NCBI GenBank assembly: GCA_009663005.1
Contig: VIGQ01000758.1
Span: 7,501-20,598 of the forward strand
Direction: 5' to 3'
DNA: 13,098 bases
Origin: Actinidia chinensis
Taxonomy: Eukaryota > Streptophyta > Magnoliopsida > Ericales > Actinidiaceae
A program made the position numbers and the translations under genes. The notes beneath the pieces were generated by a model. It was not told the DNA's origin. It saw only the letters and a program-made list of their open reading frames with translations, and did not search any database. Below are positions 1 through 7,759 of this stretch, piece after piece (the first letter of the stretch is position 1; each line of letters starts with the position of its first letter).

Positions 1-450
1 TTATCTAAAGTAATAAACTCTGATTTCATCATAGATTGTGCAATGCACGTTTGTTTGAAAATTTTCAAAACATAGCTGCACCACCAAGCATGAAGGCATA
101 TCCACTCATGGATTTCGAGTCGTTTATATCTCATATCCAGTTTGTATCGCAATACCTTTCTAATATTGTTGGATATTTGGTGTAATGTAATTCAAGATCA
201 CAAGTATATCTCAAATAACGTAGTAAATTTATTATCGCTATCCAGTGATCACTTCCTAGATTACTTGTGTATCTACTCAGTCTGCTCACTGACGGACATT
301 GTATAACTCACCAAGTATATTAAACTCCTAATTATATGAGAATACTCCAACTAAGATTTATTTTCCCCAATTCTTGGATAAGTGAAGATTTACATTTACA
401 GGAGTTCTTGCTACATTCGTATCAGACTTATTGAATTTCACTAGAATTTC

Positions 451-482
<32 letters not shown>

Positions 483-652
483 TGTCAGATGTTCTGGTGA
501 TCTTCACACCAAGAATCACATCTCGCTAGGCCCATATCCTTCATGTAAAAATTTGAATTTAACATGTTCTTGGTAGATTGGATAATTTTATCGTTTACTA
601 CCCAACAAGTAGAGGATATTCTCCAAACTGTCAAAACTTGGCCTGTCTTTTT
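1..652 (-). pseudogene. Ty1/copia pol fragment: reverse transcriptase C-terminal part and RNase H, degenerate
   Basis: Read on the minus strand, this gives the end of a Ty1/copia reverse transcriptase running into RNase H. Visible landmarks in order are GSKR (about 600), DVILGVKI near 530-510, LSQTHYIDEILVKFN near 470-430, [13 protein letters not shown] near 283-243, a YCDTNW block near 150, SGYAFMLGGAAM near 100-70, and a frameshifted SEFITLDK at the left edge. These are diagnostic of plant copia pol, which copies the element RNA into DNA inside virus-like particles. The usual catalytic YVDDIL is replaced by SLENIL at 612-629, so both catalytic aspartates are lost. Several in-frame stops and one-base frameshifts break the reading frame. 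The fragment enters from beyond the window edge. It lies head to head with the plus-strand remainder of a pol gene that starts at about 664. Family assignment is very sure; whether both halves come from one insertion is inferred. Confidence 0.88.
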
Positions 653-663
653 TTTTTTATGTA

Positions 664-950
664 TACATTGTCATAGTCAATCAGAATTGCAAACTGCATA
701 AAGTAATTTGTAATAATGGTAAGTCTAAGATATATTCATAGTAGACACATACCATGAAAAGCCTTCTCTCTAATGGAGTTATTTCTAGAAATTTGTAGAT
801 CTAAGGAGACATCGTGGCATCCGCTTACAAAAAGTTTCCTCGAGAGAAGTTTTAATAAAATTTTGTGGGGAATGGGACTAAAGCCTTTAGTCAAAGAGTG
901 CCCATAGTAAAACCCAACCTAGTTGACTTGAATTTTCAAATCTGTTCAAA
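664..950 (+). pseudogene. Ty1/copia pol C-terminus (end of RNase H and tail), degenerate
   Basis: On the plus strand the translation shows CHSQSELQTA at about 668-697, the usual copia CDSQSAI block. After a frameshift come NGKSK, then TMKSLLSNGVIS (a frameshift may interrupt it) and HPLTKSF, the usual DPLTKGL block, at about 819-839. GMGLKPLVKECP follows at about 870-910, and stops come after it. This is the standard order of the last 80 or so residues of plant copia pol. It is the part that would follow the minus-strand RNase H fragment at the left edge, but in the opposite orientation. At least two frameshifts are present, so nothing functional is encoded. Downstream come the element's untranslated region, polypurine tract and LTR, all in the same orientation. 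Confidence 0.82.
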
Positions 951-1478
951 GAATAACTAAATAATGGTGACTCTCAGTGGTATAAGATCATGTGGGAGAA
1001 AAGGTAAAATCTTTTTGACCTACCTATTCCTATGAAGTAACAACGTGCTGTCTGTGTGAGGCAATTAGGCTAATAGAGTTGTTAATTGGCACTTGTAATC
1101 TGGAAATATGCAAGTGGGGTATTGCAAAAGATTTTAACAGATGTCCACTATGTGAGGGTGATTGGGGTCATTCCAATGAAAATTTGGGCTGAATTTTCTA
1201 GAGCACCTGAAAATCAGGTGTTGTGTAGGGCCCAAAATGAACACAATCTGAGAAACAAAGTGTTCGAAGGGTTATCGTGGGACCTATTATTGTCTTGGTT
1301 TACATCAAAAACTGGACAGTTCAGGGGGAGGTTCCACTGGTTTGGCGAGTAACTCAAATAGTATGTCACTAAGGAAGGTTCAAGGTCGAAAGCTTTACCT
1401 TTCCTGATGCCGGTTAATTCTCATTTCTCTCTCTCTAGGATATTTCATTGGCATCTGTACGCAAATCAATTCCATTCA
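951..1478 (+). mobile_element. Copia 3' internal untranslated region
   Basis: This lies between the decayed pol C-terminus and the polypurine tract, so by position it is the 3' internal noncoding region of the element. It holds an 88-codon open frame at 1086-1352 with no recognisable domain, which I do not regard as a gene. A short perfect hairpin sits at 1204-1220 (7-bp stem CACCTGA/TCAGGTG, three-base loop). A CT run is present at about 1424-1437. Confidence 0.55.
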
Positions 1479-1487
1479 TGTGGGGGA
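1479..1487 (+). promoter_or_regulatory. Polypurine tract of copia element
   Basis: A purine-rich stretch (TGTGGGGGA) sits immediately before the TGTTAG that opens the LTR. This is the position and composition expected of the plus-strand DNA priming site of a retrotransposon. Confidence 0.65.
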
Positions 1488-1633
1488 TGTTAGAATTTGG
1501 GTAATTTGAATGGAGAAATTATTTCTAAATACAAAGGGAAATTACACTTTTTCCTGAATTTTTATTTCCGTAGCAAATGGTCACAATATTTAAGATTTAT
1601 GCCAAATGGTATTTTCTGGCCGAATGGGTGCTT

Positions 1634-1694
1634 ATACCTCTTCTAAAAGGTGTGATCATCCAAAAGACACCATACCTTTTCTAAGAGGTGTGAT
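1634..1694 (+). repeat. Direct repeat in LTR U3, two 23-bp units
   Basis: Units at 1634-1656 and 1672-1694 share 21 of 23 bases, 38 bp apart. Each contains a short inverted motif (ACCTCTT or ACCTTTT facing AAAAGGT or AAGAGGT). They lie just upstream of the TATA-like box. Repeated U3 motifs act as promoter enhancers in the tobacco copia elements Tnt1 and Tto1; that function here is only inferred. Confidence 0.6.
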
Positions 1695-1700
1695 AACTTC

Positions 1701-1710
1701 TATTTAAATA
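1701..1710 (+). promoter_or_regulatory. TATA-like box of the LTR
   Basis: TATTTAAATA lies about 210 bp into the LTR, right after the duplicated U3 motif. This is a plausible TATA box for element transcription. Confidence 0.45.
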
Positions 1711-2113
1711 CATGATCATTCATCATTTAGGAGACATTAAAAATTAGATATTAAAAGTGCTAAAAGTACATAACATCATTCTTCCTTTTAGTATACATTT
1801 TTAAAGAGAGAGAAAACACTTAAAGGTCCGCCATGATCTTCTGATTTGAAGTACTACTATCAGAACATCGAAACTGTTGTATCTTGGGAGTCGTGCGGCA
1901 TATTTCGTGAGTACCAAGTGCGAGTCGTCAACAACTTAAGAATACTGAATCTAATTCAGGCATCAGCTATATCAAATTCTCTTCCTTAATTAATTCTGTA
2001 AGTTGCATTATTTATATTTATGTTTTTTCTTCTTTTTTTATGTGTTTAAAAAATTCTACAATTCTTTGAAACTTTCTATTAATATTAAAGAAAAACCAAC
2101 ATTTTTTCCAACA

Positions 2114-3033
2114 CTTCTATAGCTCTTAAACATATAGGTTATTAATTTAAGCAACTACCATCGCCACAATTGTGATAAAAGATAACAAGAGATTCATGAA
2201 TGGAGTTCCAAGAAAATCATGATAGATGTCACATATCGATATTGAAAAAAAAAAAAAAAAAAGGAGCAAGGAGCCCTTATATCATAATTACTTCTCCTGT
2301 TCTTGGTTCTTCTACTTTCTCACTTCTGCTTTCTTTTGCCCTCCTCACGTTCATCTGTTTGCTTCTTCTTCATCAGTAAAACACACACAAATGCAAATAG
2401 AAACACAAACACGGGGTGGCATGTGAGGCGGCAAGGGATGGTGGCGATGGATTGGATTTTTTGTGGGGGGGGGGGGGGGGAAGTGGTGTTGGAGGTGGTG
2501 ACTGATGTTTGAAAGAGAAATTGAGTTTAGGGTTAGGATGAAGAGAATGGTATTTTGGAATTAAAAAAGTGTTTGAAGAGAAAATTTTAGAAGGTTAAAT
2601 TTTTCGAAGTGGTGTAGAAAGAAACTGGGTATATCTAGAGAGAAATATTATGAGTTTAAACAGAATCACACCAATTAACTATGTTAACTAAAAATACAAA
2701 AGACTTTTAAGTTACAAATTAATCTTAAAATTAAAATTGAAATTAAATAATAAATTAATATAAATATTCTCCAGCTAACCCAAACATAAATATAACACAG
2801 TAAGTATAAATTTAAGCAAGAAGTGGTTACTAGTGGGGGAGGATTGTGGAATGACTTGGAAGGACCAAATAGAGTAACATCATTACATGAAGAATTACAA
2901 CGAAATAATGTTCTAGCACAAATTAATTTTTGGGTGGGACTGGGAGAGAGGAGACTTGAGAGTGGGGTTTGCTTGCATTTGCAGAATTCTCTCTTTTTAG
3001 TACTCGTATAATAATCCTGCACCAATTAAGCAA
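2114..3033. other. Noncoding region upstream of the RGLG-like exon
   Basis: No gene was recognised. It contains an A18 run (2245-2262), a G16 run (2465-2480), a pyrimidine-rich stretch at about 2285-2375, and AT-rich DNA at about 2690-2815 with TATA-like TATAAAT motifs near 2759 and 2806. The open frames here are short, carry no known motif and look like chance. Part of it may be the promoter and 5' leader of the exon at 3089, but no transcription start can be placed from sequence alone. Confidence 0.5.
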
Positions 3034-3102
3034 ATGAAGGTGAAATGGGAAATATATTACTACTGCTTTGAGGCAGAATCGCAGCCGCATGGGTTCCGGT
3101 AG
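3034..3102 (+). other. Possible upstream ORF overlapping the RGLG-like start codon
   Basis: ATG at 3034 opens 22 codons and stops at TAG 3100-3102, in a different frame and overlapping the main ATG at 3089. A second small frame (ATG 3045, stop 3069-3071) lies inside it. If transcription starts upstream of 3034, these would be expected to lower translation of the main frame. That depends on the unknown transcript start. Confidence 0.3.
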
Positions 3103-3319
3103 TAACAACACCACCCGCACCAGCTCCGTGGGCGTAGGAACAGTTAGAAGAACAACAAGTAGTTCTACTTCTAATCGACCAATCTTGTCTTTTGAGGAAA
3201 CGGCAACGTCCACTGCAGCCTCCGCTGGCAGTAGCATTGGAAATCATACTAATAGTAAGAAGAGGAAGAAGAAGAAAAAGTACGATTATATCCCCGACAA
3301 CTACTCCACACTCGATCAG
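3089..3319 (+). CDS. First coding exon of an RGLG-like RING E3 ubiquitin ligase (partial gene)
   Basis: ATG 3089 opens 77 codons without a stop and ends at a CAG|GTACGC splice donor in phase 0. An in-frame TTG upstream is not a start. The protein begins MGSGSNN, followed by a Ser/Thr-rich disordered stretch (residues 8-56) and a lysine/arginine cluster (about 57-64). It ends KKYDYIPDNYSTLDQ. That end closely matches the start of the copine/von Willebrand A domain in plant RGLG proteins (pattern KYxxIxDxYxSLxQV), which ubiquitinate partners in hormone and stress signalling through a C-terminal RING. Arabidopsis RGLG2 also begins MG and is membrane-attached by myristoylation, but here residue 6 is Asn, so the consensus is imperfect. 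The vWA core and RING are absent from the window. The call rests on about 15 residues plus the layout of the N-terminus. It could instead be a gene fragment. Confidence 0.6.
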
Positions 3320-3328
3320 GTACGCCTT
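3320..3328 (+). other. Splice donor of the RGLG-like exon
   Basis: CAG|GTACGCC, close to the plant donor consensus. The open frame continues for 30 codons past it, but the sequence changes at once to T-rich, intron-like DNA without the expected vWA residues. Confidence 0.6.
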
Positions 3329-4170
3329 CTCTCTCTCCTGTTTATTCAATTGTATAAATATTTGTCTTCTGTGTGTTTATTCTATTATTTTTCTAGATAT
3401 ATACTGCACTAACAAAAAATAATGGACCAATTTTGATTGTAATAAGCGCATCTCCAACCCAATATTTAAATAGTGTAATTTATTTAAAAAGTGGTTTCCG
3501 AGTATTTTTCGTGCCAAATTCAACCAAATTTTTTGTATGTTTACCTTACTTTTTAAAAAAATGGGTCAAATTTACCAAAAACTCAATTATTCATCATTTT
3601 CTTTCAAAATTTGGAATTATCATTTTTTAAATTTGAAAAATAACCCTAGTTGTATCCTTGCCAAATAACCAATGGGATCTTATGGATGAATTTACTAAAT
3701 TTATCACAATAAACGCAGTAAGTAAAGCAGTAAATAATCAAGACCTTATATACTTGAAAAACTCCTTAAGTATGGGAAAAACTATGGGATTAGGGAAAGA
3801 ATGCACTATCAATAAAAGTAACGAATACAAGAGTTACTCACAATCCTATCGTGAATCCACACACCCGGATGTAGAACTCGTTGCTGAATCCTCATTAACC
3901 GCTTCCGTGCAACTCTTTTCGTACCTCGACCTCTTCAACCAACTCAGAGTCCACCGAACCTTTAACCGTGCCTTTGAACATCTTCAAAGAACTTTGTTCT
4001 TCAAAATTGATTGATTTGTAGACCCTCAAGAGCTCATAAACACCATTGAATCAATAGATCATGTAATATGCTATTCAATACAAAAATGCTAACTTATAGT
4101 TCTTCAAAAACGACGCAGTTAGGTTAAAACATCAATTTTCCTTTTATAACAAAATATTGAAACGCGTAAA
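3329..4170. other. Presumed intron or element debris, no gene recognised
   Basis: T-rich, intron-like DNA to about 3440, then a MITE-like motif. A 118-codon plus-strand open frame starting with a non-ATG codon lies at 3658-4014, and on the opposite strand a 28-codon frame overlaps its end at about 3888-3974. Neither shows a domain I recognise, and both are short enough to be chance or remnants of an unknown element. Confidence 0.4.
3446..3460 (+). repeat. MITE-like terminal motif, copy 1
   Basis: GCGCATCTCCAACCC resembles the GAGCATCTCCAA-type ends of abundant plant MITEs. It differs by two bases from the copy at 4561-4575. No matching inverted end was found nearby, so this may be a truncated copy. 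Confidence 0.35.
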
Positions 4171-4226
4171 CCGTCGTCTAGTGGCTTGCCAGTTTACTCG
4201 CGGGGCGTGCAAGCGAAGTTCGATCA
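4171..4226 (+). repeat. tRNA-like SINE head (candidate)
   Basis: GTCGTCTAGTGGC resembles an RNA polymerase III A box. About 40 bases later AGTTCGATCA (4217-4226) matches 8 of 10 bases of the B box GGTTCGATCC. This spacing is typical of tRNA-derived SINEs and degenerate tRNAs. The intervening bases do not fold into a proper tRNA by eye, so a functional tRNA is unlikely. The GC-rich stretch runs on to about 4252. No clear 3' tail was identified. Confidence 0.4.
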
Positions 4227-4252
4227 AAAGCCGGCGCTCACGGGGGGCGAGT

Positions 4253-4689
4253 TTTGTCACAAAATTACACTTTTGGACCCTGTAGTTTCATACATCTTCA
4301 TAACTTTTAATTACTGCTAGACAAACCCTACGAGAGAAATTCTAGTCTCAACAAAGTTTTTGCTAAAAATATTCAATATTTGTCTCATTTTGAAGGAATT
4401 ACAAATATCTTTTTAATGATACCAATTTTATGAAAAATAAATGCATAAATTAAAAACTATATGCATTTGATGGATTCACCCTCTCAAATAGATGATGATC
4501 CTTTTCATCCTTCATATTCCAAGGACAAAAACTCATACTATCGACTAAAAGAGAGGTTCAGAGCATTTCCAACCCATCCCTTCATTTCTCTATTTTAAGA
4601 AAAATACATTCCAAATTTCAACCTATCCCCTCTAAAACTCTCCTCAAGCAAGTTGAGAGGATGAGTTTTTGAAAATCCTTACATATGAA
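4253..4689. other. AT-rich unclassified repeat-like region
   Basis: No gene is visible. It includes a segment near 4268-4330 (TTTTGGACCCTGTAGTTT) of a type often found in plant repeat DNA, and the second MITE-like motif near its end. Confidence 0.35.
4561..4575 (+). repeat. MITE-like terminal motif, copy 2
   Basis: GAGCATTTCCAACCC, same orientation as copy 1. The CTCTCCTC and GAGAGGATGAG stretches about 60-90 bp downstream form a short imperfect inverted repeat. Confidence 0.35.
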
Positions 4690-4699
4690 TAGAGGTGTC

Positions 4700-5100
4700 A
4701 ATTGGGCCTTGATGCAAAGGCACTGCACGGCACGAGGCATGGGCACGAAAAAACTCGCAACGGCAAACTTTTTGGTGGGCACAGTAACACACATTAAATC
4801 ACGATACTCACGACCGGTCTGAATGGGCACGGGTACGGGCACGAGGCACGAAATGGAGGAGCATGGCACGATAGTGGGCTGACATGGCCGGACGACACGA
4901 GCAACGGTCAAAGTCCTAACCCATAGCACGGCATGGCAAACGAAGTTGTTTTGTTTTGGCATGGCACTCTTCACGGTACGGCACGAACTTAGTCCAGGCA
5001 CTGCACAAGCACGACACACGATTTTATGCTGGCACGCACGTCACACACAAAAGTGTTCAATTGCACGGCACAAGCAACGGCACGACACGACACAAAAGTG
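4700..5100. repeat. Cluster of GGCACG/GCACGGCACG subterminal motifs
   Basis: At least a dozen GCACG motifs, many as GGCACGA or CACGGCACG, are packed into 400 bp of otherwise AT-rich DNA. In Ac-like hAT elements, repeated short subterminal motifs bind the transposase, and GC-rich versions of this kind are common in plants. The long minus-strand open frame at 4618-5019 is a by-product of this repetition, not a gene. Confidence 0.6.
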
Positions 5101-5757
5101 GCAATAAATTATTAATTATTAAATAAATTAAATAAAATTTAAATAATAAATTAATTTATCATAATAGTGAAAAAATGGGGTAAAAATTAAACAAATTTTT
5201 GATAAGAAAAAATTTTAAAAATTAAATTTTTACTTGTTCATGGCCCATTAGGACATCATAAGTCCAAAATAATTTTTATTAAAATGAATTAAATTGTCAA
5301 GGTTTGATGGACTCTGGCCATATAAGTAAAAATAAATTTACTTAAATAAATTAACTGCTTAGTTGCATAATAAGAAAAAATGAGGAAAAAATAATTTTTT
5401 TTTAATAAAAATAGTAAAAATAATAAATTTTTACTCTGTTCACGGTCTATGCCATACTAATAAATAATAAATATAAATATTTTTTTATTAATCAATTTAA
5501 CTTTTCAAATGCCATAATAAAAAAATTGTGAAAAAATTTAAATAAAATTATACTAGCAAAAATAAAAAATTAAGGAGAAAATAATAATTAAATTTTTGAC
5601 AAAAAAAAATATCTAAATTTAAAAATTTTTGACTTATAGCTCCATAGTAGTCCAGAATAAGAACAAAATATTTTCATTTTTTAAAATAAACCTTTTTTAT
5701 TTCATTTATTATTCAATTTATATTCATTTATCACCGAAAATTTTTTTCTCGTCCGTT
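5101..5757. repeat. AT-rich region with about three diverged repeats
   Basis: Very AT-rich. Similar blocks starting CATAATAGTGAAAAAATG near 5159, 5365 and 5511 are each followed by an AAATTTTTAC or AATTTTTGAC stretch and a short less AT-rich segment. They look like diverged tandem copies of roughly 150-210 bp. No coding potential was seen. Confidence 0.35.
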
Positions 5758-6262
5758 AAGTACGTAGCGTTAATTACATTATTCTTTTTTTCATAGTGAC
5801 TATAATCATTTTTTACTTAAAATATAAATGGTTCCAATTAAAAAACTGCTATAAGTGACCGTCGAGTCATGCATGATATGATATTATTGCTCATAGATGC
5901 AACGATGTGATCCGATCAGGTGTTGCCGATATTTTGTTTACTATACCATTTTCGATAAAAAATATAGAATTGATAAGATACCAAATCGTACCAGTTTAGA
6001 TTGAATTTCCGAAATTCGAGTCCTGCACCTACATTTCATCCATACAATCAACTTACTACTCTACACCAACTTATTATACTATAGGACATGGTACGATAGC
6101 CAAATAATCGCAACACAATTAGACGATCCACATCGTTCCACTTGTTGTCATACTTTTTAAGCATGGCCCGCCAAGTTAATCTATTGGGTATTGAAAATGC
6201 GCTTTATATCCAACATTGATTCAATTTATTCATTATCAACCGACAAATTGTCTAATTCTATC
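5758..6262. repeat. Tandem array A, unit 1
   Basis: A 505-bp unit beginning AAGTACGTAGCGTTAATTAC. Landmarks shared with unit 2 are ATAAATGGTTCCAATT, GTCGAGTCATGCAT, GATCAGGTGTTGCCGATATT, AGAATTGATAAGATAC, GTACGATAGCCAAA and GGGTATTGAAAATGC, in the same order. No coding capacity or known family was recognised. Confidence 0.75.
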
Positions 6263-6799
6263 AAGTACATAACGACTATTACATTTATTCATTTTTTTTA
6301 TAGTGGATGTAATCATTATTACTAAAAAAATATAAATGGTTCCAATTGAAACAAAAAAAACTGCTATGATGACTGTCGAGTCATGCATTAATGATATGAG
6401 TGCTCATAATGCACCGAATATGCGATTCCGATCAGGTGTTTGCCGATATTTGTTTTTGCTATCAATCATTTTTGAAAAAAATTATAGAATTGATAAGATA
6501 CGGAATCGACCGGTTTAATCGAATATTCAAAACATTGAGTCTGCCTTATTTTTCAATCCTATATCATCGAACTTACTTTGTTCTAAACCAACTTGTTATA
6601 CTACATGATAATGTACGATAGCCAAACAATCACACAATTATGATGATCCCCAACCGTTCACATTGTTGTCATACTATTTTAATCCCAACGCCGTCAAATT
6701 TAAAATCTAATGGGTATTGAAAATGCTTTCATATTATCCAGAAGAATTGGATTCATTTATTCATTAATCAATATCAACCGATAATTGTCGAATTCGATC
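6263..6799. repeat. Tandem array A, unit 2
   Basis: A 537-bp unit with the same ordered landmarks as unit 1, differing by many one-base gaps and substitutions. The open frames at 6336-6518 and 6400-6621 are shadows of this noncoding repeat. Confidence 0.75.
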
Positions 6800-6880
6800 A
6801 AGTACATAACGATAATTACATTTATTCATTTTTTTTATAGTGGTGTCACTCATTATTACTTAAAATATAAATGGTTCTAA
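6800..6880. repeat. Tandem array A, truncated unit 3
   Basis: Starts with AAGTACATAACGATAATTAC and TTATAGTGG and ends after ATAAATGGTTCTAATT, where similarity to units 1 and 2 stops. The first 80 or so bases of a third copy remain. Confidence 0.65.
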
Positions 6881-7200
6881 TTTGATCGCATAACATTTTT
6901 TTCAAATTTTTTCTATTTAATATTCAATGAAAAATTCATATAATCAAGTAGATGCACCGATAGCTTACCATGTTGATCAACGGTCAAATTTTGTCCACGT
7001 GTCCGGCCTTGTGTGTGCATCTGTCATTCTCCGAGCCCTGTGTTGTTTTTCCCAACTGGTCTCCTTCTCTCTCTCTCTTTCTTCTCTTTCCTCCTCCTCT
7101 AGCTGATTCTTGTGCGGTATCATTCTTGAAGTCCATCTGAGTGTTAAACTGTCATGATAGGTTTGGATTGAAAGGGTTAGGTATGACACCTCTAATTTTA
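6881..7200. other. Intervening sequence with a pyrimidine tract
   Basis: Unique-looking DNA with a 41-base pyrimidine-only tract at 7060-7100. The minus-strand open frame at 6977-7189 is the purine-rich complement of this tract and shows no domain. Confidence 0.4.
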
Positions 7201-7759
7201 TGTAAGGGTTAATTAAAACATAGATATACCTCCACTAAAACTTTATCTTTGTTACTGATTTAATACTTATAAATTTCAACGTTAGGCCTCCTAGATTACG
7301 TAATTTGTGTTTTTTAAAAAATGATTTTCACAACCCATTCTTTTGTATCAACTCTATTTCAAGACCTATAATGCGGATTAACGAATATATAAATGTGTGT
7401 AAAAATTAATATCGTTAAATTTTTAATTTTCTAATTATATTTATTAATTTTTTGAAATAATAAAATAAAATAAAAACTAATACAAAAGTACTGTTTGGTG
7501 TACTTGTGTTTCCAAACTTTTTATATATTAATTTGCTTTTAACAAAAATAATTATTGATAAATTAAATAATATTTTTTAAAATATTTTTAAACAATTCGT
7601 TATTATTTAAAATTTGCAAACAATCAAAATGAAGATTTTTTTTTCCTCTATACGTGATCTGAAGATTTTTCCATCAACCCTGACAAAGCAGGATTCACGC
7701 CCCCATCAGGACATCATAAAAAAAAACAGAGTGTCAAGTAGGTTTGCACTATATTTTTA
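7201..7759. repeat. Tandem array B, unit 1
   Basis: A 559-bp unit starting TGTAAGGGTTAATTA. Ordered landmarks are ATACCTCC, TTAGGCCTCCTAGATTACG, GATTTTCACA, TTTTGTATCAACTCTATTT, ATGCGGATTAA, GTGTGTAAAAATTAATATCG, ATTATTGATAA and TTCCTCTATACGTGAT, with GGATTCACGCCC near its end. No protein is encoded, and the family was not recognised. Confidence 0.78.

Larger units (their letters stand above)
1488..2113 (+). repeat. 3' LTR of Ty1/copia element
   Basis: The start is TGTTAGAATTTGG, directly after the polypurine tract, a typical plant copia LTR opening. The end is placed at CCAACA (2108-2113), which gives an imperfect terminal inverted repeat with TGTTAG. An alternative CCAACA ends at 2101. The length is about 614-626 bp. 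A TATA-like box lies inside at 1701, with a repeated hairpin motif just upstream. No primer binding site follows, as expected for a 3' rather than a 5' LTR. The 5' LTR is not in the window, so the pair cannot be compared for age, and a target-site duplication cannot be tested. Confidence 0.7.
4690..7194. mobile_element. Candidate non-autonomous hAT element
   Basis: The left end TAGAGGTGTCAATTGGGCC is typical of plant hAT (Ac-like) termini and is followed by the dense GGCACG-type subterminal motifs of such elements. At the right, TGACACCTCTA (7184-7194) is the exact inverse of the first 11 bases. There is no transposase in between; the interior is AT-rich repeats and a tandem array. The 8-bp flanks (CATATGAA and ATTTTATG) are not a recognisable target duplication. 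The right end overlaps sequence resembling the downstream tandem unit. The left end is therefore well supported and the right end much less so. Confidence 0.4.

Noticed and set aside
2523..2534. Telomere-like TTTAGGGTTAGG
   Set aside because: Only about one and a half repeat units; not an interstitial telomere array.
2684..3025. 113-codon minus-strand open frame
   Set aside because: Composition of AT-rich noncoding DNA with no domain; lies in the putative promoter.
3026..3349. 107-codon minus-strand open frame over the RGLG-like exon
   Set aside because: Shadow of the plus-strand exon; no motif, while the plus strand has a family match and a splice donor.
3395..3420. Possible splice acceptor TTTTTCTAG after the RGLG-like exon
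   Set aside because: The sequence after it does not encode the conserved vWA start expected next, and stops appear at once.
3658..4014. 118-codon plus-strand open frame, and an overlapping 28-codon minus-strand ORF
   Set aside because: No ATG at its start and no recognised domain on either strand; could be part of an unknown element but not supportable as a gene.
4618..5019. 133-codon minus-strand open frame
   Set aside because: It is made of repeated Cys/Arg/Ala-type codons created by the GGCACG motif cluster; no domain, and the cluster is explained as hAT subterminal repeats.
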